From: Cryptomeria japonica
Lineage: Eukaryota; Streptophyta; Pinopsida; Cupressales; Cupressaceae
Length of the DNA stretch: 64,000 bases
NCBI RefSeq assembly: GCF_030272615.1
Contig: NC_081414.1
Location: 823,483,896 to 823,547,895 of the forward strand
Reading direction: 5' to 3'
Below, in pieces: positions 34,067 through 46,920 of this stretch. The notes under the pieces are model-generated. The model worked only from the letters and a program-made list of their open reading frames with translations, searched no databases and had not been told where the DNA came from. A program made the position numbers and the translations under genes. How positions within the stretch are numbered: position 1 is the stretch's first letter; every line of letters begins with the position of its first letter.

Positions 34067-36114
34067 ATTGGGGCTCCATTGAGTAGTCATTTTTAGAGCT
34101 TTTGGAGCATTCAATTTTTGGATCTAAGGAGCTATCCATTTTAGGGATAACCTATTGCAATTTCGACCTCACTGTTACGTTTGGGAGGTTGTTTCCATGA
34201 ATTTTGAGTATAAATCCACCTATATTTGGTGAAAAGTGCATTTTGGGCCTTGGGGAAAAAATTTGCCCATTTGGGCAAACGGTGTGTTTTTTGGTAAAAA
34301 AAATTTTAAAATTATTTTTTGAATGTGAGAAATATTTTAATTTCTCTTTTTAATTTTTTTCATTTTTTTTAAATTACTTGTAAATGTTTTATTAAAGAAA
34401 AACATATCCCAAGACAAAATAAAATATCCTTAATATTATGATTCAGCATTCATGTAACATTTGAAAGTACAAATGGAGACAATCTTAGCAAGTAGTCTAT
34501 TCATGAAGTAATTTAAAAACTACTAAGAGAAAGTGTGAATTCTAATTTCTTTCACCATGAAACCATCGTACATAATAGAAAAGACAAATCCATGTTTCTA
34601 CTCTCCTCAGAGAGAAGAAAAATTTAGAATCCTTCTTTACGGCCCTGCTATTCCTTTTATAATTGTAATGAATGCAAAATGCTACCAACCATTTACAAAA
34701 TTACATCTGACCCTCTTTTTACCCACAAAACTCCTTGTCTCTATTTTGTCTTGAAGCAAAACTAACAAGCTAGTATACATGAAGGCTTTCATGAATTCCA
34801 ACTACCTTATGGGTCATGCCACTATCACACATTTGTGGTTAATGATGTAGAGAATACCAGGATACAAGATTCTCATTACATTTCCTAAAAGACAACTTTA
34901 AGAGTTTTTATCAAGCAAGGATGCTTGACTCGAAAACCACATCTCATCTACCTTCACCCAACTTCCTCTCTGCATTCTACCCATTATAAGGGGGAAATGG
35001 TGTGTTGGGAAAGAGATCAAAATTATTTGCAACTGTAGCTGAAGCTTGTAGTTGTATTCAATCCTTTTAATACCCATTGTGTTACCTCTGGTTATTTTAG
35101 TACCCCTCTAGCTACAAGGCAAGTCATCAAGATACTTTACTTCATGGCATCTAGAAACATTCAAAAATATCTCCTTATGCCAAAATTCAGCTGCACCTTC
35201 TATGCACTTCATTTTAAAACCTCTAGAAGCAAGGTAATAAAACTTCCCAAAAGCTTATCTCTATAAATATCTTTATCTCCTACATTGTGAAATGCAACAT
35301 GCAAATAATATATCTATTTTGCTAAGGAGTGTTAATTGGAAATGACTAATGACCATATTTACCAATTTGTGAAGTGTCGAAAACTGACTATGAGGTCTAT
35401 ACTTTAGATTATTCCACATATTGTAATTAATCTGTGTCAGATGGACTTTTCTGCCATTTCCTGATATAAAATATATCACAAGCAATCTTTCATTCCAATA
35501 GTCCTGACACCTGTACATGACTCACAAACCTCAACACATATTAATATTGGTAGCTTCTCATTGAATATTAAATCTATGTTGTCATCCATATTTTTCTTCC
35601 TCTGATAGGTAGAGTATTTTCTATACAAAAGGATAGATTAGAATCTTAGATCAAGATTTCATATGTGCACAAAAAGAGGTTTCTAAAATATTTCATATGC
35701 ATATGCATGACACTTACAGTGAAGATGTGATGTGTTTGTTATATTACTTTTTTTTTGCAATGAGTAATGAAATATTTTCCTTAATTATTCGACAATTTTT
35801 GTGCAATTGAAAAATATTCACCAATGTAATTATTGTTTTCTACCAAAAATAATGAAAGATTTGCCTTTATTTTTTTAAAATTTTCACACAATAAGAAAAC
35901 ATTCGCCAACAAAATTAATTTTTTTTTCCAAAAACAATGAAAAATTCACCTTAATTTTTGTACAATTCTTATGCAACTTAGAAAAATTCGCCAACAAAAT
36001 TTAATATTTTTTCATTATTAAAAAAAATAGCCAAAAAGTAATATTTCCCCCAAAATAATGAAAGATTTCCAGGATTTTATTCCTTTACTGAAGGGGGTTT
36101 CTTAAATTTATCTA
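34067..36114. other. Non-coding interior downstream of LTR-C
   Basis: AT-rich sequence without a credible coding frame, aligned with 45487-46920 in the second copy (which lacks part of it near 34830-35450). The 36110-36114 ATCTA abuts the Copia-2 LTR and would be its left target duplication. Confidence 0.6.
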
Positions 36115-37599
36115 TGTTGGGATTATAGTAGAAAGACAGATTGTTGGCATTTCAAAAAGGATATTGAGAAGGTTGTTGGAGATTATTGATATAACTGAAG
36201 AAGGATGATAACTATCTCAATAATATTATTTTGTCATTGATGTCAAGAGATTGATTTTCTGATTCAGTATGATGTTGCCATATCTTAAGAAGTATGTTTT
36301 GATGAGTATTAAGAAGTCGATAAGTGACACAGAAAGAAAATGATAATAAAGGGGAGAAATGAGTTATTCAATGGGCAACTACTACTGAGTTAGACAATGA
36401 TGAGATTATGTTTTTTTTATTGTTTTGATATCCTAAATACATTATTTAATACCATACTATGTCATCGAGCAAAGAACCTAGTCGGTAAACCCTAAGGTTA
36501 TCGATATCGGTTAATGAAGACAGAATGTCTATTGAGTGAAGTTCAGTGTTAATGGAGTAACAACCGAGTTACAATAGATCATATTGGATGAATACAAGCA
36601 TTATTTAATGAAGGACAATGATGAGATGGAGTTGATTTAATGATTGCAATGCTGCACATGAAGTTTGTTATGGATCTATGGCAATGGAAGATCGACAGGA
36701 AGATTACAGCTCAGATTGAACTGCAATAACCTTGTGCAAGTTCCAAGAAAGGAATGCAAGTCCCGAGGCAAGGTAAAAAATTTTTAGATCGAAGGATACA
36801 TTGAACCTGGTCAAGTGTGAAGATCTAATGGCTAAGATTGATCATGGGAAATGTGATCAAGGAGATTAAGCGGCGAGAATTGTTTATAAATAAGAAATTG
36901 TTGATGAACAATGTATGTGGGCAAGTGTAAGCACAGGGATGCTACGTAGTGATTACCGAGCATAGAAGCTTGAAGACCTATTTGAATAACAGAATAAGGA
37001 GCCCAGCAGAAGAATAGATAAGTCTTATAACTAGATTGTTTTGAGCAAATAAGAATCTGCTTTAGCATTTTAGATGTAAAGTTGCAAATATATTTTTATT
37101 ACTGTTATTTTGTAAGTGACAGAAAATCTCTTAACCAAGTGGACATAACAGTCTTATTTGTAAACCCTCCAACAAGGTGACATTCTAAATGAGTGTTTGA
37201 AATCCTTTAACAAGGTCACTTCTAACAAAGTGAAGATCCTAACAGATATGAGGGAAATCCCTTAACCGAGTCACATCTAGCAATGTGTTTGTAATCTTTA
37301 ACAGGATTTTCTTTTAACCGAGCATACTCTAGAAGAGTATATTTCTTAGTGGGTCTGAAATCCCACAGTGGTTTTTCCCTATTTGGGTTTCCATGTTAAA
37401 TCTGGTGTTATATGTGTTATGATGATTATGTGTTTATGAGTTTTCATGTTTAGTAGTTTCTAGTTATATTGTTGAAGTATATGTTATCGAGGTTGAATTT
37501 GTTGATTTTATGGAAGATTAATTTTGTATGATTCAGCCCCCCCTCTCATCTTGTTAGCTATTGGCATTAGTACTTTACGTTTAGTATCAGAACTTAACA
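36115..37599 (+). repeat. 5' LTR of Copia-2
   Basis: 1485 bp from TGTTGGGATTATAG to ACTTAACA. Near its 3' end GATTCAGCCCCCCCTCTCAT is the plus-strand version of the C-rich motif shared by the LTRs in this window. Confidence 0.92.
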
Positions 37600-37600
37600 A

Positions 37601-37613
37601 TGGGTATTAGAGC
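37601..37613 (+). promoter_or_regulatory. Primer binding site of Copia-2 (degraded)
   Basis: TGGGTATTAGAGC, one inserted G and one C-to-T away from TGGTATCAGAGC, one base after the LTR. Confidence 0.8.
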
Positions 37614-37679
37614 TTTGGACTCTGGAAGAAAAGTTTAAAGGTACTTGAGGCAAAGATTCGAAGATGTATTAAAGGGATG

Positions 37680-38590
37680 CACCAAAGCTGAACAAGTCAA
37701 GTTTCTCCACATGGCAGAAAAGGATGAAGCTGCATCTATTAGGAATTGGAGAATATGCAACATATTATCTAGAGATTGATTACATTGCACTGAGAACCAA
37801 CCCGATGACCTTGGAAAACATAAAGGCAAAGCAAGAACATATTCAAGCTATGATTGAAATAACATCAGCACTGACCGACTTAGAGTTTAGTGATCTAGAA
37901 GGCTATAATGATGCAAAGGCAATGTGGTCTAGGCTTATATCTATGTATGGTGGTGATGAACATGTCCAAAGAGAAAAGGTAGATAGTCTAAGAGGACAAC
38001 ATGAATCCATGAGGATGAATGAAGGAGAAAACATAACACAATACAGTACAAGGTTGAAAGAGATTGTCAATCAAATTAAAGGAGCAGGTGGAACTATTGA
38101 AGAAAAGGATGTAACAAGTAAGTTGTTGAGAACCCTTCTACTAGCTTATGCTATTTGAGTCTCTGCAATCAATGAACTGAGGTCTGTACCTAACATGCTA
38201 GTTTCCTTGGATGCTACTATTGGTAAGCTACATGCATTTGAGTTAAGTAATTTTGATAACAGTGGGTCTTCGGTAAATAAAGTTGAATATGTATTCAGTT
38301 CTTTTCATCTTGGTGAATCTAATGATTATAATGATAGAACGAATAAGTATTCTGAAGGAAATCATAATGGAGCAAGTGAAATATTTCATAAAAACATGGA
38401 AGAAGTTCACAAACTATATGAGGAAATCAAAAAGAAAGAAGAGTTTGAAGCACTATTAGCCAGAAGGTTACCGAGAGGCAAAGGTAAGTATAAAGGAAAG
38501 CTACCTTTGAAATGTTTCAATTGTGATAAAATAGGACATATAGCTTCTAACTGTCTAAATAGAGAATCTAGTGAAAAGAGAGATTACTGA
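37680..38590 (+). pseudogene. Copia-2 gag
   Basis: Begins in the frame FSTWQKRMKLHLLGIG near 37700; the original start codon is lost, with a TAA upstream. Includes the conserved MYGGDEHVQREKVDSLRG block and an intact knuckle, CFNCDKIGHIASNC (about 38516-38557). Stops at 38156-38158 (TGA) and 38588-38590. Gag would form the virus-like particle and bind element RNA. Confidence 0.88.
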
Positions 38591-40290
38591 GAAGATAGAC
38601 AGAAAGACAACCACTATAGAGGACACCGAGACTTTAGAAGGAGAGATAGAAAGACATGCCTAGTTGCTGATGAGGAATGCAACGATGACAAATCTGATGA
38701 AACTGATACTGAGGAAGTTGTTTATGTGGCTATTAAAGATGGATCTGATGAAGAAAGGTATGAGGAGAAAACCCTAGTATCTCACATAAACACTAATGAT
38801 TCTTGGATCAGAGATAGTGGATGCTCTCATAACATGGCAGGTGATAAACACAAGTTTGTAAAACTTGAAGATTATGATGGAGGTTATGTAAGATTTGGTA
38901 ATGATGCCCCATGTCCAGTGAAAGGTAAAGGTTCTATCACACTTCTTGACAATGGTAAATGTAATGATGTATACTGGGTTGAAGGATTGAAATACAATTT
39001 GTTGAGTGTAGCATAGCTAAACAATACAGGTTACCGAATAGAATTTCAAAAAGGAATTGTCAAAGTTCATGACAAACAAGGAAAATTAGTTTCTACCAGG
39101 ACTCAAACAAGAGGTAATACATTTCATCTTGACTCAACTTAGGAAAAATGTCTATATGATAAGATAGAAGAAACCTGGTTATGGCATAAAAGGTTTTGTC
39201 ATGTAAATTTTGATAATCTGATCAAAATAAGTAAGAAGTGTCGAGTAAGAGGTCTACTGAGTCTAGAAAAACCTGAGAATGCTATGTGTCGAGGATGCCA
39301 GATGGGTAAGATGACAAGATCAAGCTTTACAAGTAAGTCCTACACTTCTAAAGGAATTTTAGATCTAGTACACACTGATCTATGTGGCCCTATGAAAGTT
39401 CAGAGTTATTATGGTGATAAATATTTCATATTATTTATGGATGATTACTCAAGGATGATGTCAGTAATGTTTTTAAAAGAGAAATTAGAAGCTTTTAAAA
39501 TGTTTAAATGGTACAAGGCAAGAGTTGAAAATGAAACAGGAAGACAACTGAAATGTCTTAGATCTGATAGAGGGGGAGTGTTCACTTCCGATGAATTTAA
39601 CTTATTCTACAATGATCATGGTATAAAAAGGCAAGTGTCTGCACCGAGAACACCTCAGCAAAATGGGATAGCTGAGAGAAGAAATAGATCAATTGTAGAT
39701 TGTGTCAGAACCCTGATGATAGAAAAGAGGGTACCTCAAACATTTTGGAGAGAAGCAATAAGCATTGTTGTTTACACCCTAAACCGAGTTCAACTAAAGA
39801 AGGGAACTATGAAGACACCATATGAGATCTAGTATGGCAAGAAACCTAATGTAAGTTATTTTAAAATCTTTGGAAGTAGATGCTATGTTCACAAAGATGA
39901 CAGAAATGGAAAGTTTGATCAGAAAAGTGAGGAACATTTCTAGGTTATTCTTCTAGAAGTAAAGCATTTAAATGTCTGATCAAATCATCTAACAAAATAG
40001 TAGAAAGTGCAAATGTAAAAATTGATGAATTTGTAGAAAGAAATGATGAAGGAAATTCCAAAGAACCAGAAGATTATGAAGAATTTGTTTATGTTCAACT
40101 GAGAAGTCCTACCAAGAAAGCTACTGAAGAAGATGAAGAGAATGTCCAATTACCGAATGATGAAGAAGATCATACAGAACCTACCGAGCCTATATTAGCC
40201 AAATATGTCAGAAGACATCATGCATCAAGTCAGATTATAGGAGATAAGGATGATCCAATGATGACAAGGAACAAACTAAGATAGAACACA
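38591..40290 (+). pseudogene. Copia-2 protease and integrase
   Basis: The protease DSG is in SWIRDSGCSHNMAGD (about 38804-38848). The integrase HHCC end is CRGCQMGKM (39289). The catalytic acids are in HTDLCGPM (39374), LRSDRGGVF (39555; the usual E of GGEF is V) and QQNGIAERRNR (39657). Stops interrupt at 39014, about 39140 and 39830, with a frameshift near 39940. In an active element this part cleaves the polyprotein and inserts cDNA. Confidence 0.88.
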
Positions 40291-40299
40291 TGTCTAATA

Positions 40300-41844
40300 T
40301 CTGAATTTGAACTAAGAATAGTAAAAGAGGCATTTGATAGTGAAGATTGGGTAAATGCTATGATAGAAGAAATTGATCAAATCAAGAAGAATGAAACATG
40401 GACACTGATTCCAAGACTAAAGGACAAAAATGTAATTGGTACAAAGTGGATTTTCAGAAACAAGCTAAATGAAAAAGGTGAGGTCATTCGCAACAAAGAA
40501 AGACTAGTTTGCAAAGGTTATGCTTGAGAAGAAGGAATAGATTATGGTGAAACTTTTGCACATGTGGCTAGACTTGAGGGAGTAAGAACATTGTTGGTAT
40601 ATGCTGCTTTCAAAAATTTCAAGGTATATCAAATGGATGTTAAATCTGTATTTTTGAATGGTATACTAGAAGAAGTTTACATTGAACAACCTGAAGGATT
40701 TGTTGAAGACAAGAATAAAGATCAGGTATGTAAACTAAACAAAGCTTTATATGGTCTGAAACAAGCACCTAGAGCATGGTATGAAAGACTACACTCTTAT
40801 TTGATCAAGATTGGTTTTATAAGGATAGGTGAAAACAACAACATGTACATGAAGAGTGATGAGGACAATGGAATACTGATCTCACTTATATTTGTTGATG
40901 ATATTATATTTTGTGTTAATGACTCCTTATGCAAGAGCTTTGGAAATGAAATAAGCAAAGAATTTGAGATGTCATTAATCGGTGAGATAAAGTATTTTAT
41001 ATGTTTATAGATACTGCAAATGAAAGATGAGATTTTCATTACTCAAATCAAGTACATAAAAGAAATCTTGAAGAAATTTGGAATGGAGGATTCTAAGCCA
41101 GTAAGTAATCCTATGACTACTAACTATAAACTATCAAAGAATGATGAATCTGCATCTGTTGATGAGACACTTTACCAATCTATGATTGGAAAGTTGCAAT
41201 ATGTTGTGCATAGTAGACCAGATATAGCACATGCAGTAGGTATTGTTGCAAGATTTTCTGTAGATCCCAAGGAAACCCATATGACAGAAATCAAGAGAAT
41301 TTTTAGATACCTAAGAGGCACAGAGGATTATGGCTTAGTATATGAAAAGAGAAATGATTTTTATTTAAAAGTTTATACTGATGCTGATTGGGTAGGCAAC
41401 ATAGATGATAGGAAAAGCACAAGTGGTGGAGCTTTCTTTTTAGGAGAAATACTAGTAAGTTGGCTTAGCAAGAAACAAGGATGTATTTCACAGTCAACAG
41501 CAGAATCTGAATATGTTGTTGCAACATTGAATAACACAAATATAGCATGGATAAAACAACTATTGGAAGGTATAAATGAAAAAGTTACCAAGCCAGTAAC
41601 TATATTTTGTGATAATACTAGTGCCATTAACATTTCAAACAACCTAGTAATGCACTCTAAGACAAAGCATATCTCTATAAAGTATCATTATCTCAGAGAA
41701 GAAGTTCAAGAGAAGAATGTTATGCTGGAATATATCAGTTCAAAGGAGCAAATCGCAGACATCTTCACAAAGCCACTGCCAAGGGACACTTTTGAGTATC
41801 TCAGAAGCAAGTTAGGGGTCCTACCCCTATCTTCTACTCACTGA
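40300..41844 (+). pseudogene. Copia-2 reverse transcriptase and RNase H
   Basis: Conserved copia RT motifs are present: IGTKWIFRNKLNE (about 40440), [12 protein letters not shown] (40627), [14 protein letters not shown] (40744) and VDDIIF (40892, followed by C where GG is usual). RNase H runs through DADWVGNIDDRKSTSGG, SKKQGCISQSTAESEYV and [16 protein letters not shown] to the stop at 41842-41844. Stops at 40526 (TGA) and 41008 (TAG). The last 274 codons (41020-41844) are uninterrupted. Confidence 0.92.
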
Positions 41845-42202
41845 CAGAGTTTGGTAAAAGCATCAATTCAATGAATCAAAAGAATATTATGTGTGGATTG
41901 ATGTTGATTTATGCACTTTAGAAGGTTTTCTAAAGGTGTTCAAGAAATAGTGAATAGAGACAAGTTGCTCTGACCAAGACTAAGATGATACACAACAAGG
42001 CAAATCACTTCATAGAGGAAGAAATCATGATTTAGTTCTTTTACTTTTTGGCATTGTTGTCAAAGGGGGAGAAGTCTAAATGGACTAAATGAAGTTGATA
42101 TAGTAACAAAAGTCTACTAATAGGGGGAGAAGACTTCAGAGAAGATTTCAGAATGAAGAAGTTGATACAACAATCTGAATCAAGTTGGTTTTGCAATTAA
42201 TG

Positions 42203-42216
42203 CCAAAGGGGGAGAT
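42203..42216 (+). promoter_or_regulatory. Polypurine tract of Copia-2
   Basis: CCAAAGGGGGAGAT immediately before the 3' LTR start at 42217. Confidence 0.9.
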
Positions 42217-42609
42217 TGTTCGCATTACAGTAGAAAGACAGATTGTTGGCATTTCAAAAAGGATATTGAGAAGGCTGTTGGAGATTATTGATATAACTAA
42301 AGAAGGATGATAACTATCTCAATAATATTATTTTTTCATTGATGTCAAGAGATTGATTTTCTGATTCAGTATGATGTTGCCATGTCTTAAGAAGTATGTT
42401 TTGATGAGTATTAAGAAGTCGGTAAGTGACACCGAAATAATATAATAATAAAGGGGAGAAATGAGTTATTCAATGGGCAACTACTACCGAGTTAGACAAT
42501 GATGAGATCATGTTGTTTTGATTCTTTTGATATCCTAAATATATTGTTTAATACTGTACTATGTCATCAAGCAAAGAACCTAGTCGGTAAACCCTAAGGT
42601 TATCAATAT
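42217..42609 (+). repeat. Truncated 3' LTR of Copia-2
   Basis: Aligns with 36115-36510 and stops within TATCAATATA (42601-42610). Compare TATCGATATC in the 5' LTR and TAGATATATA before the other copy of Y at 48851. The breakpoint therefore has ATATA-type microhomology. Confidence 0.9.
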
Positions 42610-44365
42610 AAGTCCAAAAGAGGGAGAATGATAGAGAGATGGATGGATAGAAGGAGGCATGTATAGAGATTAGGGGGGGAGATGAAGATAAGGAAAAAAA
42701 GGAGGCAAAAAAGATAGAGCAAGGGAAAGGGGGATATATAGAGATGGGAAGAGGGAGAGAGATAAATAAATGGACAAATAGAACTAGAGAGAGGGTGAGA
42801 GAAATATAGGACATATATATATATATATTGGAAGAGAAAGAGAGAGAGATATAGAGATATAAAGGGATAAAAATGGAGAGAGGTAGAGATATAAATAGAT
42901 AAATAGGGGGATAAGGAGGGAATGAGGGAGGGAGAGGTGGGGAGAAATAGAGAGGAGAATTAAATAAAGAGAGGGATGGCCCAAAGAGAGAGAGTGGAGG
43001 AAATTGATGTAGATAGAGGAAAATATAGATAGACAGAGAGCGATAGAAAGATAGAGAGAGATAAAGATATATGTATAGAAAGAGATAGATAAATGAGCTG
43101 AAAAGAAATAGAGAGAAATATAGAAAAAGATATATTTGTGCGAGAGATTTGGAGAAAATGAGAGAGAGGCGGGCAAAAGTGAGAGAAATGAGTTGACAAA
43201 GACAAGTAATGGAGAGAGAAAGGTATATAATTTAGAGAGAGGGAGAGGGATAAAGAGGGGGAAACATAGAGATGTAGAGATAGAGAAAGAGAGAGGGAAA
43301 AACATGGAGTGTGTGTATATACATTAGAGAGAATAACTAGAGAAATATAAAAAGAGGGACAGTTGGGGAGATAGGGAGAGAAGCGATATATAAGTATATA
43401 AAGAGATAGATATAAGGATGGATAGGATCTAAAGAGTAAATATAATTTATAAAATATAGAGGAGATGAGCAAGAGGGATACATGGAAGGAGAGAAAAAGG
43501 GGGAGAGCAAGAAATAGAGATAGAAAGATGGTCAGAATTCGAAAGGGTGAGATAGAGAGATAGAAAGATAAAGATATAGTAAGTGATATATGGAGAGGTA
43601 GAGAGGGGTATGCAGAGAGTGAGAGAGATGAAGGAAGAGGAGTGTATAATATCTAGAGATACTGAGATAGAATAGAGATAGGGAGGGAGAAATAGTCTGG
43701 AGTATGTATTTGTGTGAGTGAGAGAGATATAGATATAAAGATTTGAAGGGAGTTTAAGACAAAATGTGTGTAAGTAAAAGATATATAGAGATAGATATAA
43801 AGAAGAAGAAATATATTAAAAAAATGGAGAGGGGCGAGTGGGAGACAAATGATATTGGAGTAGAGAGATATGAAAAGAGGGAGTGAGAAGGGGAGAGAGA
43901 GATGGATAAAGAGAAAGAGAGATACAGAGCTAGATAGAGTGGAGAGGATAGAAGGGGAGAAGATAGAGATAGAGGGAGAGGTAAGGAGATATAGATAAAG
44001 GAGACAGATGGAGATGGAGATAATAATCGAATTACATGTTACCATCAACATAACTCTCCAAGGACATATGATATATCCTTAAATTATTGGCATGAAATGA
44101 GTAATCAAAAGTTAGTTGCTCTTTCTTTCTCTCTCACTCTACACATTTAATTTAGGTGCCAAGTTAAAATTTATTTTATTATATAAATTAGAAAAAAAAT
44201 TATATATAATTATTCTATAATAAGTAATATTTAAAAATAAGAGAAAATGTATAATTCTAATATCTTTTATTTACTATATGTAATTCCATTAAAAAACACA
44301 AATAATTAGAATATAATTTTTGGCTTAATAAAAAATCAACCCTTAAAACAAGAAGTGGAAAAATT
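42610..44365 (+). repeat. Segment Y, copy 1: purine-rich block plus AT-rich tail
   Basis: Matches 48861-50588. The first ~1.4 kb is almost all purine on the plus strand (GAGAGATAGAGATATAGAG-like). The rest is an AT-rich tail from about 44040. Ser/Leu-rich open frames on the minus strand are artefacts of this composition. Confidence 0.92.
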
Positions 44366-46920
44366 AGATCTAAAACTCCATCCATAGTATTCATGCATTT
44401 ATGAAGCATTCGAAGACTCAAAGTTACATATTCATCATTCAAGAATTGTGGAGTGAAGTTACTTCAATCTCCATGCAAGCATTGTGTCTGATAAGGATTT
44501 TTCATGTCCATGTGTTTGTCATACCATTACATTAAAAGAGAATTTTATCATCAGCAATTGTAGATTTGAGGTATATCTCCTTAATATCTATTTTAGTATT
44601 TGCATTATTTCATTCACAGTTAATTCCAAAATCAAGGCTTGACCTAAGCCACACCCCTATCCCCAATATCTTTTCCTTTGTTTGTGTGCAAGAAACAAGT
44701 GCAGCGGCATACTCAAAAAAGTTTGTATAGTCAACAATGATGCACAAGTCATCTTGTACAACAAAAACATTGGGAGGACCAAGGAAAATCAGTGCTATTT
44801 GGTCTTAAAAATTAGGCCGAACTTTTGAGAGGAGATTATATACCACTCTACAACAATACTAAAAACCATCAACCATCAAAATACCTAGACTCACCACCTA
44901 GATATATATGCTACTTATGCCTAGGATAACACCTTGACTAACTTAGATAAGAAAATATAAGCCTTAGAATAGCTTAAGTAACTAAATAACAATATAGTGA
45001 TGGTAATATGACTTAATTAAAATTTGTGAGTTGTTGATGTAAATTATGTCTCATAATTAGACTTTAATTAAGTTGACTTAGGGTAATGCATTTCATAGTA
45101 GTTTGGATATGAGACACTTAGGGAAGTGTGCACATAGGGATAATGTATGTAGGAGAAATTCCACATTTGTGGTCTTATCTTATTGTTACATTCCACCTTC
45201 GGTGGGTGATCCACCTTTTTTGGAATATTTTATTATTTATCCTACCTACCCTCACCCACCCTTGTCTCTCATTGAGCCACATGTCATGATTGTGTGCTCA
45301 CATATCCATATGTCCTTTCCTTTATAAGAAGGCTCATCTATATTGCATGTAATGATCCAGTTGATAGTATTTACTAATTGATTAGAATATAATTTATCCT
45401 TATCAAATCTATTTTATCTCTTTATGCTTTTCATTGTCCCCTAGATCTTATCTATCTTTGACAAATTCTGACATGGTATCAAAGTCATTGGGGCTCCATT
45501 GAGTAGTCATTTTTTAGAGCTTTTGTAGCATTCAATTTTTGGATCTAAGGAGCTATGCATTCTGGGGATATCCTATGGCAATTTCGACCTCACTGTTGTG
45601 TTTGGGAGGACATTTCCATGAATTTTGAGTATAAATCTACCTATATTTGGTGAAAAGTGCATTTTGGGCCATGGGGAAAAAATTTGCCCATTTGGGCATA
45701 TGGTACGATTTTTGGTAAAAAACATTTAAAAATTATATTTTCTATGTGAGAAATTCTTTAATTTCTCTTTTTTAAGTTTTGCATTTTTTTTAAATTACTT
45801 GTAAATGTTTTGTTGAAGAAAAAAAAAGAAAAAGATATCCCAAGACAAAATAAAATATCCTAAACATTATGATTCATCATTCATGTAACATTTGAAAGTA
45901 CAAATGTAGACAATATTAGCAACAATATAGTAGTCTATTCATGAAGTAATTAAAAATCTACTGAGAGAAAGTGTGCTTTATAATTTCTTTCACCATGAAA
46001 CCACTATACACAATAGACAAGACAAACCCATGTTTCTACTCTCGTCGGACATAAGAAAAATTTAGAATCCTTCTTTATGGCCTAGGTATTCCTTTTATAA
46101 TTGTAATAAACGTAAAAAGCTACCAGCCATTTACAAAATTTCATGTGACCCTCTTTTTACCTACAAAACTCCTTGCCTCTATTTTGTCTTGAAGTAAAGC
46201 TACCAGGCTAGTATACATGAAGGCTTTTGTGAATGCCAACTACCTTATGGGTCATGCCATTTCCTGATATAAAATATATAACAAAGCAATCTTTCATTCC
46301 AATAGTCTTGACACCTGTACATGACTTACAAACTTGAACACAGATTAATATTGGTAGCTTCTCATTGAATATTAAATATATGCTATCCTTTTTATTTTGC
46401 TTCCTCTGATAGGCGCAGTGTTTTCTATGCAAAAGGATAGATTAGAATCTTAGATCAAGATTTCATATGTGCAAAAAACAGGTTTCTAAAATATTTCATA
46501 CGCATATGCATTACACTTATAGTGAAGATGTGATGTGTTTGTTATATTTGTTTTTTTCTGCAATGAGTAATGAAATATTTTCCTTAATTATTCTACAATT
46601 TTTGTGCGATTGAAAGACCTTCACCGATGTAATTATTGTTTTCTGGCAAAAATAATGAAAGATTCTCCTTTATTTTTCTAAAATTTTCACACAATAAGAA
46701 AACATTCGCCAACAAAATTAATTTTTTTCCTAAAAGCAATGAAAAATACACCTTAATTTTTGTACCATTCTTATGCAACTCAGAAAAATTCCCCAACAAA
46801 ATTTAATATTTTTCATTATTAAAAAAAATAAGCCAAAAAAGTAATATTTCTCCCAAAATAATGAAAGATTTTCCAGGATTTTATACCTTTACCCAGGTGG
46901 GTTTCTTAAAGTTATCTATG
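44364..46920 (+). repeat. Segment X, copy 2
   Basis: Matches 31564-36114, with about 1.36 kb missing between 44845 and its neighbour (GATTATATAC joined to CACTCTACAAC). It shows how the locus looked before Copia-2 inserted: TTATCTATGGTTATAAC around 46910-46926. Confidence 0.9.
45032..45473 (+). repeat. Short copia-type LTR (LTR-C), copy 2
   Basis: 442 bp, the duplicate of 33612-34053. Followed by a better PBS, TGGTATCAAAGTC, at 45474-45486, which confirms that this is a 5' LTR in plus orientation. Confidence 0.8.

Larger units (their letters stand above)
31564..36114 (+). repeat. Segment X: first copy of a local tandem duplication
   Basis: Matches 44364-46920. The similarity begins at TTAGATCTAAAACTCC and ends at the Copia-2 insertion point. 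The second copy lacks about 1.36 kb (roughly 32063-33424). Several LTR fragments lie within it. Confidence 0.9.
36115..42609 (+). mobile_element. Copia-2: inactivated Ty1/copia element with truncated 3' LTR
   Basis: Plus strand order: 5' LTR, PBS, gag, protease, integrase, RT, RNase H, PPT, and only the first ~393 bp of the 3' LTR. The 3' LTR stops at 42609, where purine-rich sequence Y begins, so its right target duplication is gone. The second copy of segment X at 46920 gives the unoccupied left-flank sequence. Confidence 0.93.

Noticed and set aside
42548-44051. Ser/Leu/Ile-rich minus-strand frames of up to 173 codons, also at 48433-50276
   Set aside because: They are translations of a purine-rich strand read backwards. 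Composition alone keeps them open, and the two duplicated copies do not preserve the same reading frame.
44364-46920. Segment X copy 2 as a reverse-transcribed copy of an RNA
   Set aside because: Its start corresponds to a point about 27-30 bp after the TATA box at 31537, where a transcript would begin. However, Y and X are both duplicated, and the joint has TTAG microhomology at both ends, so an ordinary tandem duplication explains more.
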